The position numbers and the translations under genes are program-made. DNA of 34,470 bases from an archaeon GW2011_AR18 (GTDB taxonomy: Archaea > Nanobdellota > Nanobdellia > SCGC-AAA011-G17 > GW2011-AR18), in the NCBI GenBank assembly GCA_000806155.1, contig JWKX01000010.1:1-34470 (forward strand), written 5' to 3'. The notes beneath the pieces are model-generated. The model had not been told where the DNA came from. It was given only the letters and a program-made list of their open reading frames with translations, and ran no database searches. Below, piece after piece: positions 6,272-14,076 of this stretch; position 1 is the stretch's first letter; each line of letters opens with the position of its first letter.

Positions 6272-6850
6272 ATGGGGTTTAAAGAATTTATTAGAAAATT
6301 AACTAGACAATTTTTCGGAACAAGAGTCTCTAAGTATTATTTAGGTTCTTTAAAGGTTGATAATAAAGAATTAACATTCCTAAGTAATTTCTATAAAGTT
6401 TCTAAAAAAGAAGCTGTCAGAAATTTTAGAGAAGATTTTAAAGAATTAAGAGAGTTGGAAAAAACTTATAGGGATATTAGAAGGACTATTAATAATGTCA
6501 CATCTTTAAATGAAAGAAGGGCAGAAGTTGAAGAACTAGAAAAAATTAGGGCAAGAAAGGAAGAAAGAGAACCTAAAAATCTTATTTCATTATATGGAGT
6601 CTATGCTAGTAATCTGGAAATTGAGTTGTCAATGTCTAATGATAAATTTAAAAAACTAGAACAAAGAAAAAGAATTTTAGGAATTGAACTTAAACAAAAA
6701 TATGAATCTTTACTTAACTTAGCAGAGCTACTCTCAGAAGAAGTTAATGATTCAGAATTAGCCTCTAAAATTAAAAGTGATATTATAGATTCTTATGGAA
6801 CTATATATTCAGAAGTAAAGAATTTACCCTCTTTAAGAAGTGTTAAATGA
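6272..6850 (+). CDS. cytosolic coiled-coil protein, unknown
   Basis: This 192-residue, highly charged protein has no membrane segment or signal peptide. Helical heptad-like stretches cover about 45-105 (E-L-R-E-L-E-K-T-Y-R-D-I-R-R, then E-R-R-A-E-V-E-E-L-E-K) and 115-165. A basic N-terminus (K-E-F-I-R-K-L-T-R-Q) could contact membrane or nucleic acid. No family is recognised. Its position between the ArlC-like pair and the secretion ATPase suggests a cytosolic accessory of the same machine, by context only. The codons are A-rich, unlike the T-rich ATPase gene that follows. Confidence 0.65.
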   Translation: MGFKEFIRKLTRQFFGTRVSKYYLGSLKVDNKELTFLSNFYKVSKKEAVRNFREDFKELRELEKTYRDIRRTINNVTSLNERRAEVEELEKIRARKEEREPKNLISLYGVYASNLEIELSMSNDKFKKLEQRKRILGIELKQKYESLLNLAELLSEEVNDSELASKIKSDIIDSYGTIYSEVKNLPSLRSVK

Positions 6851-6888
6851 TTAGAAACCTATAAAAATTCTCGATTAACTATCTATTT

Positions 6889-9800
6889 ATGGTTTTGTTC
6901 AAAAAAAAGGTTAAGCCTGGTGATTACGAGCTTCAGAGGGATGGTGCTGAGGATGTTCTTCATATTAATTATGATTCTTATCCCAGGATTGCTTCTATAG
7001 AAGATGATGCTCTTGTTATGTCTTATGTCATTGAGGCTTTGTCACAAAACCCATCTGTTAACAGGATTATTTTTCATCAGAAGAAGAAATATGAATATGG
7101 TCATCACCAGACTGTTTTGCTAGTTGAGATTGCTACTATATATAATCATTTTATTAAGCAAAAAAAGTTTTTATCTCAGGCAGCTTTAGAAGTTTTTGGT
7201 CCTATTGAAGATTCTAATAATAAGATAAAAAATCTCCAGTATATTATCCTTAATTTATTAAAGACAGATCCTATTGGCGCTTTTGTTGAATCTAAAAGAT
7301 TCTTGAGAGAAGAAAAAATTAATCTATTAAGTTCTTCAGAAGATTATAAAATTAGATTGCAGCCTTATATTATTTTATTATCTGAGATTTATAATCTGTT
7401 AGCTAATACTAAGCTTCTATCTTTATGCAAAGATAAGATTGATGGTTACGAGACAGGTTCTAGGGATATTTACAAGTCTATATTCAAGCCTTCCATTACT
7501 CCTGATTTTATGTATACAAGATTGATTTCTACCCCACCTTTGAATGCTCAGATGCTTGATTCTTATTCTGTTGGAAAGAATGTTAATATTCAGATTTTTA
7601 ACACTAAAGATAATATCAAACCATTATATCATATCACCCCTCCTGAATTTTTGATTTCTGAAGATAAATATGAATTATTAGATCTCGCTAGAAAAGTTTT
7701 ATCAGAACACCAGCCTAAAGCTGAAGAATTTTTAGATGTTGAGAAGATGAGAGAGACTTTCTTTAATATTGGTAAGGATCTTTTGACTGAGTTGGCTGAT
7801 AATAAAAATATCTCTCTTACTTATCCTGAGATAGAAGAACTAGCACAGATTTTAGTTCGTTATACTGTAGGATTTGGATTGATTGAAAGTTTGTTGATGG
7901 ATGATAATATTCAGGATATTGCTATTAACAGTCCAGCTGGTGTTACATCTATCTTTGTTGTTCACGGTAAATATGATGAGTGTATTACTAATATTGTTCC
8001 CTCTATTGAGGATGTTGAGAGCTGGGCTTCTAAGTTTAGATTAATTTCAGCTAGACCTTTGGATGAAGCCAATCCTGTTCTTGATACTGAATTATCTATT
8101 CCTGGTGCTCGTGCTAGAATTGCTGTTATCACAAGACCATTGAATCCTACTGGTTTGGCTTTTTCTATTAGAAGACATAGAGATAAACCTTGGACTCTTG
8201 CCTTATTTATTAAAAATAATATGATCTCAGATCTTGGTGCTGGGTTATTATCTTTTTTTATTGATGGTGCTAGAACATTATTAATTGCTGGTACTCGTGG
8301 TTCTGGTAAGACAAGTTTGATTGGTTCTGTTCTTGTTGAAATTATGAGGAAATATAGAATTATTGTTGTTGAAGATAGTGTTACTGGAGATGCTGAAATT
8401 TTAGTTAAAAAAGGTAATAAAATTGAAAAAACTACAATTGGTAACTTAGTTGATTCAAGTATAAACAAATATCGGTCTTGGTATGATTTATCAGATTCAG
8501 AGGTTTTAGGTAATGATGAGAATATAGAAGTTTTATCAAAAACTAAACAAAATAAAGTAATATGGGCTAAACCAACAAGGTTGATAAGACATAAAGTAAA
8601 TAAGAGAATATATGAAATAAGAACTAGAACTGGTAGAATTATCAAGGTTACAGAAGACCACTCTTTATTTTCTCTTGATGAGAATACTGAAGTAAGTGAA
8701 ATTAAACCTACAGCTCTTCGGAAAGGTTCATTTATAGCTGTACCAAGAAAGATTCCATTTAATGAAAAAGATATTTTTAAAATAAATCTTTTGGAATATT
8801 TAGATAAATTAAGTTCTGGTTTTATTGAAGGTGAAAGTTTAAAGGTTTTTATAAAAGAGAATTATCAAGAAATTAAACAATTATCAAGAGAACATAAATA
8901 TACAAGATCAATGGTCCCAAGATGGGCAAGAAAAGGTATAATACCTATAAAAATACTCAAAGATTTAGATTGTTTAAACAAAAAGATACAAGACTGTAAA
9001 GATTTATATTTCAAAAATGCTTCAAATGCAGAAAGAATACCAATTATTATTGATTTAAACGAAGATATTTTGACTTCTGTAGGTATTTGGTTAGCAGATG
9101 GGTGTTATGATAAAAGATCTATTATCTTTTCCACATTCGATATAGAAGATCGTGATGTTGTAAATAAAGTAGCAGATTATTTTAATTTTGAAACTAAAAT
9201 CCATAGTGATGGAGGTTCTCATATGATAAATTCTTCATCATTAAGAACTATTTTTAGAGAAGTTTTGGAACTAAAAGGAGATGCATATACTAAAAAAGTC
9301 CCAAATTGGGTATTTAATCTTTCAAAAAAACAAATCTCTTTTGTAATTAAAGGATTAATTAGTGGTGATGGGCATGTTTCTAAAAATGAAATTTCAATTT
9401 CTTTATGTTCTAGACAATTATTGAAGGATTTACAAACTTTATTGCTAGGTTTTGAATTAAATCTTAGAATAAACAACAAAATGAAAGAAAAAGATAAGAC
9501 TTATCACTCTACTATAAGTTCTGTTAAAAATTTAATTGCATTTAAAGAGAATATTGGGTTATTGCAGGGTTATAAGAAGAAAGATTTAAACATATTATGT
9601 AAGAGAATATCAACACATGATACTACAGATATTATTCCTTTAAATTTAGAGTTTAAGAGATCATTGAAAGAATATATAAAAAAAGAAAGAATATTTAATG
9701 GACAGGATTATATAAAAAGAGATAATAATGTTGGCAGAGAGAAACTTAAAAGTTTATTATCGCAGGAACAGATTCAGGAGTTTAAACAAATAGAAAATTT

Positions 9801-10116
9801 AAAATTATTAGCTTATTCTGACATTTTTTGGGATGAAGTTTTAGAAATAAATATCTTGGAATTAGGAGAGATTAATGTTTATGATTTATCAATTCCAGAA
9901 TCTGAAAGTTTCATATGTAATAACATGATATTACATAATACTGCAGAGCTTCCGGTTAGTGCTTTATCTAAAATGAATTATAATATCCAGCCTATGAAAG
10001 TTCGTTCTGCATTATTAAAATCTGGTTCTGAACTTTCTGCTGATGAGGGTATAAGAACAAGTTTGCGTATGGGTGATTCTGCTTTAATAATGTCCCTTCA
10101 ATGGACTTTGATTTAA
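6889..10116 (+). CDS. archaeal secretion/pilus ATPase (GspE/TadA/ArlI-like), N-terminal part with intein 1; broken downstream
   Basis: This 1075-residue reading frame contains the N-terminal domain of an archaeal type II/IV secretion ATPase (1-about 440), Walker A G-T-R-G-S-G-K-T (468-475), and V-V-E-D at 493-496. Intein 1 follows (497-1017), then host sequence resumes as T-A-E-L-P-V-S-A-L-S-K to G-D-S-A-L-I-M (about 1068). After that only seven out-of-family residues precede a stop. In homologues this point continues into the Walker B-region motif G-E-V-R and the C-terminal half, found here in another frame at 10101-12143. The ATPase would energise prepilin assembly with the T2SF protein downstream. 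TATA-like CTATAAAAA lies about 25-30 nt upstream of the ATG. Confidence 0.85.
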   Translation: MVLFKKKVKPGDYELQRDGAEDVLHINYDSYPRIASIEDDALVMSYVIEALSQNPSVNRIIFHQKKKYEYGHHQTVLLVEIATIYNHFIKQKKFLSQAALEVFGPIEDSNNKIKNLQYIILNLLKTDPIGAFVESKRFLREEKINLLSSSEDYKIRLQPYIILLSEIYNLLANTKLLSLCKDKIDGYETGSRDIYKSIFKPSITPDFMYTRLISTPPLNAQMLDSYSVGKNVNIQIFNTKDNIKPLYHITPPEFLISEDKYELLDLARKVLSEHQPKAEEFLDVEKMRETFFNIGKDLLTELADNKNISLTYPEIEELAQILVRYTVGFGLIESLLMDDNIQDIAINSPAGVTSIFVVHGKYDECITNIVPSIEDVESWASKFRLISARPLDEANPVLDTELSIPGARARIAVITRPLNPTGLAFSIRRHRDKPWTLALFIKNNMISDLGAGLLSFFIDGARTLLIAGTRGSGKTSLIGSVLVEIMRKYRIIVVEDSVTGDAEILVKKGNKIEKTTIGNLVDSSINKYRSWYDLSDSEVLGNDENIEVLSKTKQNKVIWAKPTRLIRHKVNKRIYEIRTRTGRIIKVTEDHSLFSLDENTEVSEIKPTALRKGSFIAVPRKIPFNEKDIFKINLLEYLDKLSSGFIEGESLKVFIKENYQEIKQLSREHKYTRSMVPRWARKGIIPIKILKDLDCLNKKIQDCKDLYFKNASNAERIPIIIDLNEDILTSVGIWLADGCYDKRSIIFSTFDIEDRDVVNKVADYFNFETKIHSDGGSHMINSSSLRTIFREVLELKGDAYTKKVPNWVFNLSKKQISFVIKGLISGDGHVSKNEISISLCSRQLLKDLQTLLLGFELNLRINNKMKEKDKTYHSTISSVKNLIAFKENIGLLQGYKKKDLNILCKRISTHDTTDIIPLNLEFKRSLKEYIKKERIFNGQDYIKRDNNVGREKLKSLLSQEQIQEFKQIENLKLLAYSDIFWDEVLEINILELGEINVYDLSIPESESFICNNMILHNTAELPVSALSKMNYNIQPMKVRSALLKSGSELSADEGIRTSLRMGDSALIMSLQWTLI
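8377..9939 (+). mobile_element. intein 1 of the secretion ATPase, with LAGLIDADG endonuclease
   Basis: This is a 521-residue in-frame intein (ATPase residues 497-1017). It begins with Ser as the splicing nucleophile (S-V-T-G-D-A-E-I-L), has block B T-R-T-G-R-I-I-K-V-T-E-D-H-S-L-F, and ends I-L-H-N with Thr as the first residue of the C-extein. Two LAGLIDADG motifs, V-G-I-W-L-A-D-G and G-L-I-S-G-D-G-H, keep their acidic residues, so homing activity is possible. It interrupts the host motif directly after V-V-E-D. Base usage is clearly A-richer than the T-rich extein, consistent with horizontal origin. Confidence 0.92.
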
Positions 10117-11504
10117 AATTTAAATTAAAAAAATTAAAAGCCTTTGTTAAACATCCTAAAAGAAAAAAATTATTGGAGGTTATAACAAGGACTGGAAGAA
10201 AGATTACTGTAACTCCAGATCACAGTTTGTTTACTAATAAAGACTTTAGAATAATTCCAATAGAATGTCAAAATTTAAGTATAAAAAGTAAGATTATAAT
10301 ACCAGAAAAGTTGCCTTCAAATTATAACAATATTCAATCTATAAATTTATTTGAAATGTTAGAAAATGAAAATTGTAGGCTTGAAGGATATGAAGAGGAT
10401 TTAAGACAAATAATTCAAAAGATAGGGTATAAGAAAGCTAGTGAAATTTCTTCCTGCACTCAGGATATATATCAGTACTTAAGACCGGGAATTCAACACA
10501 CTAATATTTTAATTTCAGATTTTAAAAAATTAACTCAAGAAGCTAATCAGAATTTAAACACTAAAACTCTTCAGATTAAAAAAGGAACAAGTGGTACATT
10601 GCCTGCAGAAATAGAATTAACTAAAGATTTTTGCAGATTCTTAGGATATTATGTTGCAGAAGGTTATACACAAGAATCAGGTAGTGTTGTTTTTTCTAAT
10701 GGGGATGATATTATTATTAAAGATATAATAGCTCTGTCTGAAAAATTATTTGGTATAACACCATATGTAAGAAAAACAGAAAGTTTAGGCATTTCTACAC
10801 AAATTACTTTAAATAATAAAATTTTAGGATTATTAATAAAAAAACTTGATTGTGGACGCATAGCTTTAGAAAAAAGAGTTCCTCCAATAATATTTGGATT
10901 ATCTGAAGATAAAATTTGTGAATTCTTTAAGGGTTATTTTGACGGTGATGGTTCACAAACTTCTAAGATATATTCTGGCAATAGAATTGCTTGTAGTACA
11001 ATTTCTAAAGATTTAGCAGATGGTTTATTATACTTATTTTTAAGTTTAGGTATTGTAGCAAGAGTTTATGAAAAAGAACCTCGGGGAATAGGAAAGCATA
11101 AACAATATACTATAGAATTTAAAGAAAAAAGATTTGTTGAATTATTCATTAGTAAAATAGGTTTTAAAAAATACAAAAAAGAATTAATTAATAGAGGATT
11201 TTCTCACACCAAGTTTAATAATGTAAATTATGACCCTAAAATTTTAGAACAACATGTTATATTAAAACACAAATTTAGGCATTTAAGAAGATATAGTTCA
11301 TGTGGTAAGCTTTATCTTAAAAAGGTTGTTGATGAATGTGGTGGAAGTGATTTAATAAAAAACTTTGTTAATGGTGAATTTTTCTTAGATGAAGTAAAAT
11401 CTATAAAGGAAATAAACCTAGAAGAAGGAGAATATGTTTATGACTTGTCTGTAGAACCATGTCAGAACTTTATTGGAGGTTTTGGAGCTGTAATGTTACA
11501 TAAT
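10101..11504 (+). mobile_element. intein 2 of the secretion ATPase, N-terminal block missing
   Basis: About 468 residues remain. They include D-F-D-L-K-F-K-L-K-K-L-K-A-F-V-K-H-P, block B T-R-T-G-R-K-I-T-V-T-P-D-H-S-L-F, LAGLIDADG motifs L-G-Y-Y-V-A-E-G and F-K-G-Y-F-D-G-D-G, and the C-terminal M-L-H-N followed by Thr. Block A with its Cys/Ser nucleophile is absent, so this copy cannot splice as written. The insertion point would be just after the Walker B-region G-E-V-R(-S). Block B and the HN|T junction resemble intein 1, so the two may be related, but the sequences are not close copies. Confidence 0.85.
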
Positions 11505-12143
11505 ACTGAAGCGCTCGCTCTTTTTGAGGCTATGCGTACTGGTGCTCTTGCTAATACTGTTGCTGGCACTATTCATGGTGATTCTCCTTATGGTGTTTTT
11601 GATAGGATTGTTAATGATCTTCAAGTTCCTCGTACTAGTTTTAAGGCTGCTGATATTATTATTGTTGCTAATCCTGTTCGTTCTGCTGATGGTCTTCATA
11701 AATTCAGGAGGATTACTCAGATTACTGAAGTTCGTAAACAATGGGAGGAAGATCCTCTTAAGGAAGGTGCTTTTGTTGATCTGATGGTTTATGATTCTAA
11801 AACTGATTCTTTGCTTCCTACTGATGAATTGATTAATGGTGATTCTGATATCATTAAAGCTATTGGTGGTTCTGTTAAGGAATGGGCTGGTGACTGGAAT
11901 GCTATCTGGAGTAATATTGTTTTAAGGTCTAAGATTAAAAGAACTATTGTTGATTATTCTGTTAAGTATAATATCCCAGATTTATTGGAAGCTGAATCTG
12001 TCATTTTCATGAATGATGAATTCCATAGGGTGATGGATATTGTTCGTGAATCTTCTGGTAGTTTAGACTCTGAAAAGATTTTTGTTGAATGGGAGAAGAG
12101 ATTGAAAGATCATATTCAGAATGTTTTTAATATCCAATTATAA
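10101..12143 (+). CDS. secretion ATPase C-terminal part with truncated intein 2
   Basis: This 680-residue open frame starts inside a second intein that lacks its N-terminal splicing block. The intein ends at M-L-H-N (residue 468) and the host sequence resumes T-E-A-L-A-L-F-E-A-M-R-T-G-A-L-A-N, then T-I-H-G-D-S-P-Y-G-V (His-box region) and A-N-P-V-R-S-A-D-G-L-H-K-F-R-R, all conserved in archaeal GspE/TadA-type ATPases. The frame differs from the upstream half, and homologues would have G-E-V-R plus the intein's first 50-75 residues in between. As written, this piece has no credible start of its own: the first ATG lies mid-domain with no ribosome site. Confidence 0.8.
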   Translation: MDFDLKFKLKKLKAFVKHPKRKKLLEVITRTGRKITVTPDHSLFTNKDFRIIPIECQNLSIKSKIIIPEKLPSNYNNIQSINLFEMLENENCRLEGYEEDLRQIIQKIGYKKASEISSCTQDIYQYLRPGIQHTNILISDFKKLTQEANQNLNTKTLQIKKGTSGTLPAEIELTKDFCRFLGYYVAEGYTQESGSVVFSNGDDIIIKDIIALSEKLFGITPYVRKTESLGISTQITLNNKILGLLIKKLDCGRIALEKRVPPIIFGLSEDKICEFFKGYFDGDGSQTSKIYSGNRIACSTISKDLADGLLYLFLSLGIVARVYEKEPRGIGKHKQYTIEFKEKRFVELFISKIGFKKYKKELINRGFSHTKFNNVNYDPKILEQHVILKHKFRHLRRYSSCGKLYLKKVVDECGGSDLIKNFVNGEFFLDEVKSIKEINLEEGEYVYDLSVEPCQNFIGGFGAVMLHNTEALALFEAMRTGALANTVAGTIHGDSPYGVFDRIVNDLQVPRTSFKAADIIIVANPVRSADGLHKFRRITQITEVRKQWEEDPLKEGAFVDLMVYDSKTDSLLPTDELINGDSDIIKAIGGSVKEWAGDWNAIWSNIVLRSKIKRTIVDYSVKYNIPDLLEAESVIFMNDEFHRVMDIVRESSGSLDSEKIFVEWEKRLKDHIQNVFNIQL

Positions 12144-12157
12144 TTTTTCTTGAATCG

Positions 12158-12177
12158 ATATATATATATATATATAT
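12158..12177. repeat. (AT)10 dinucleotide tract in a promoter
   Basis: Twenty bases of perfect AT repeat lie about 50 nt before the ATG at 12225 and probably supply its TATA box. Such tracts change length by slippage, which could alter promoter strength. Confidence 0.7.
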
Positions 12178-12198
12178 CATATGTTCTTTATTTTATTA
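12171..12198 (+). promoter_or_regulatory. extended promoter block shared with the T2SF gene
   Basis: TATATATCATA, one extra T, then GTTCTTTATTTTATTA matches 12809-12835 with one indel and one substitution. A later AGGGGATGA is the ribosome site for the ATG at 12225. Confidence 0.45.
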
Positions 12199-12224
12199 TA
12201 TAAAAATGTTAAGGGGATGATTAT

Positions 12225-12779
12225 ATGAATAAATTAAAGACTGGTCATGTTTTATTGCTTGCAACTTTTGTTGCTCTTATTGTTTCTTTTGGTGTTACAA
12301 CTTTTACTGGACAAGTAACTGGATCGCAGTCTGCTTCAGCTATGAAGTATGCTAAACCTGTTTGTGATGTTATTGATATTCAGTCAAATTTAACAATTTT
12401 AGCAGCTGTTAACCCTAGAATTAGAGGAGCAGACTTTAACAGGAGTATTACTGCTTCACAAGCTTGCAGTTCTATGAATCCTAGTTATAGATGTGTGGGT
12501 ACTTTTTCAGAATTAAAAACACATAATAGAATACAATCTCCTGTTTATCAGAGAATACCTGATCGTCCTTGGTATAGTTTGACTAATAATCCTAGTTATG
12601 TAACTATAGGTGTGGATATAAATACTGTAGAAACATTTGAAAAAGATGATTGTAACAGTGTATTAGGTGGTCCTGCAATATATGATTCTAGTGATGTTGA
12701 TAATCCTGCATTAATAGGCCCTCAATATTATCGTTCCATTAAAACATATAATAAGGCACTCTGCTGTAAATTAGAATAA
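12225..12779 (+). CDS. secreted Cys-containing protein between ATPase and T2SF genes
   Basis: This 184-residue protein has a short basic start (M-N-K-L-K-T-G-H) and a hydrophobic helix at about 9-31, ending near T-F-T-G-Q-V-T-G, so it is exported or anchored by an N-terminal signal. The mature part carries Cys in K-P-V-C-D-V, Q-A-C-S-S, Y-R-C-V-G, D-D-C-N-S and a terminal C-C-K, suggesting disulfides, plus the aromatic motif D-R-P-W-Y. No family is recognised. GGGGATGA precedes the ATG. Its location in the motor section suggests a secreted or pilus-associated component rather than a classic pilin, since it lacks the KKG/KKA motif. Confidence 0.65.
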   Translation: MNKLKTGHVLLLATFVALIVSFGVTTFTGQVTGSQSASAMKYAKPVCDVIDIQSNLTILAAVNPRIRGADFNRSITASQACSSMNPSYRCVGTFSELKTHNRIQSPVYQRIPDRPWYSLTNNPSYVTIGVDINTVETFEKDDCNSVLGGPAIYDSSDVDNPALIGPQYYRSIKTYNKALCCKLE

Positions 12780-12808
12780 ACCTTTTTATTTTTTTTTATT
12801 AATCTTTA

Positions 12809-12835
12809 TATATATCATAGTTCTTTACTTTATTA
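12809..12835 (+). promoter_or_regulatory. extended promoter block of the T2SF gene
   Basis: TATATATCATA followed by GTTCTTTACTTTATTA is nearly the same as at 12171-12198. AAGAGGTATT follows as a ribosome site for ATG 12853. Confidence 0.45.
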
Positions 12836-12852
12836 AAAAGAGGTATTAATAA

Positions 12853-13191
12853 ATGTCTGAAAATCCTGATGATATACTAAATAAATATCGTAAGAAGATT
12901 AATGATCATGTTGATAAGGATACTTTAGGTCAAGTTTCTGACTCTTCAGATGCTTCTTTCTCTAATGAATACTCTAAATTTCGTGATGAGATTACTTCTT
13001 CTAAACGTTCTAGTTATGAACAATGGTGTAATTTTGCTGAACGTGTTATTAAATTCAGTCCCTCTCCTAAGATTCTTTCATCTTTAGAGACAGCTTTTTG
13101 CTCTTCAGGGTATGGATTTCGCGAACTTTCCAATTTTCACTTTATTAGTTTTTTTAATTACTGGATTATTATCTTTTGTTTATCTTCCTAG
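12853..13191 (+). CDS. T2SF/TadC-like membrane protein, N-terminal fragment
   Basis: The authentic part is residues 1 to about 82 (12853-13099). It has a hydrophilic Ser/Asp-rich tail, then S-Y-E-Q-W-C-N-F-A-E-R-V-I-K-F-S-P-S and I-L-S-S-L-E-T-A-F, as in N-termini of archaeal TadC/ArlJ-like proteins. Beyond the run of five T at 13095-13099 the frame becomes nonsense. Dropping one T would read L-E-T-A-F-A-L-Q-G-M-D-F-A-N-F-P-I-F into the next fragment, so fragments 1 and 2 are one gene split by a single-base insertion. A ribosome-like AAGAGGTATT precedes the ATG. Confidence 0.7.
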   Translation: MSENPDDILNKYRKKINDHVDKDTLGQVSDSSDASFSNEYSKFRDEITSSKRSSYEQWCNFAERVIKFSPSPKILSSLETAFCSSGYGFRELSNFHFISFFNYWIIIFCLSS

Positions 13192-14044
13192 GATTCCTAT
13201 TTATATTGCAACTAGATGGCGTCTTCAGGCTAGCAATCAGATGGTTACATGTATTTTATATGTTGTAATCTACATGAGACATACTTCTAATCTTGAACAC
13301 GCTATTAAATTTGCAGCTCAACATATTGACGCTCCTTTATCTTTGGATTTGAGAAAGATTTTTTGGGATATGGAAACTCGTAAGTTCTCAACTATTAAGG
13401 AATCTTTGGATAATTATCTTGAATCTTGGAGACATTATAATCTAGAATTTGTTACTTCATTTCATCTTATTGAATCTTCTTTGTATGAACCATCTGATTC
13501 TAGAAGATTAGACCTGTTGGATAAATCTCTAAGTGTTATTCTTGAAGGGACTTATGAGAAGATGCTTCACTATGCTCAGGAAATTAAAAGTCCTATTACC
13601 ACTTTGCACATGTTAGGCGTTATCTTGCCTATTCTTGGTTTAGTTATATTCCCATTGTTAGGTGCTTTCCTTCAAGGGTTGGTTAAGTGGTATCATCTTG
13701 CTTTCATTTATAATATTGTATTGCCATTAATGGTTTATATTTTTGGTATGAATATCTTATCTAGAAGACCTACTGGTTATGGTAACTCTAAGATTATCAA
13801 TTCTGTTTATGAGAGAGGTTTCAATCCTTTCTGGTTGTGTTTCATGATTGCATCGTTCTTCATAATTATAGGTTTATTTCCTTTAGTAATTAATATTTTA
13901 AATCCTCCATCTGCTGTTGATGGTTCTGCTTGTTTATCTAATGATATTGACTTAGGTAAGTTAGGTTGTTTTTTTGGGTTTATTAATTTCCAGAATTCTG
14001 TTTATGGTCCTTTACCGAGTTTTCATCAGCTCTTTTCCAGTTAG
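13112..14044 (+). CDS. T2SF/TadC-like membrane protein, central fragment
   Basis: This 310-residue frame holds the first membrane helices (F-T-L-L-V-F-L-I-T-G-L-L-S-F-V-Y-L-P), the first cytosolic T2SF helical bundle (N-Q-M-V-T-C-I-L-Y-V-V-I-Y-M-R-H, and I-K-S-P-I-T-T-L-H-M-L-G-V-I-L-P), and further helices up to N-S-V-Y-G-P. The last residues (L-P-S-F-H-Q) are read-through after a junction near 14011. Homologues continue with two membrane helices and a linker of roughly 55-60 residues before the second T2SF bundle. The ATG at 13112 is an internal Met, not a likely start. In archaeal pili this protein is the inner-membrane platform contacting the ATPase. Confidence 0.75.
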   Translation: MDFANFPIFTLLVFLITGLLSFVYLPRIPIYIATRWRLQASNQMVTCILYVVIYMRHTSNLEHAIKFAAQHIDAPLSLDLRKIFWDMETRKFSTIKESLDNYLESWRHYNLEFVTSFHLIESSLYEPSDSRRLDLLDKSLSVILEGTYEKMLHYAQEIKSPITTLHMLGVILPILGLVIFPLLGAFLQGLVKWYHLAFIYNIVLPLMVYIFGMNILSRRPTGYGNSKIINSVYERGFNPFWLCFMIASFFIIIGLFPLVINILNPPSAVDGSACLSNDIDLGKLGCFFGFINFQNSVYGPLPSFHQLFSS

Positions 14045-14076
14045 GTAACAGGATTGGTGATGGTATTCCTACTGAG

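Noticed and set aside
8377-11504. A split intein splicing in trans between the two ATPase halves
   Set aside because: A trans-splicing pair would need a block-A fragment at the end of the first half; none is there, and the host motif G-E-V-R is also missing.
13095-13099. Programmed ribosomal frameshift at TTTTT in the T2SF gene
   Set aside because: No stimulatory structure or pause site is evident and a second break follows about 900 bases later, so an indel is the simpler reading.
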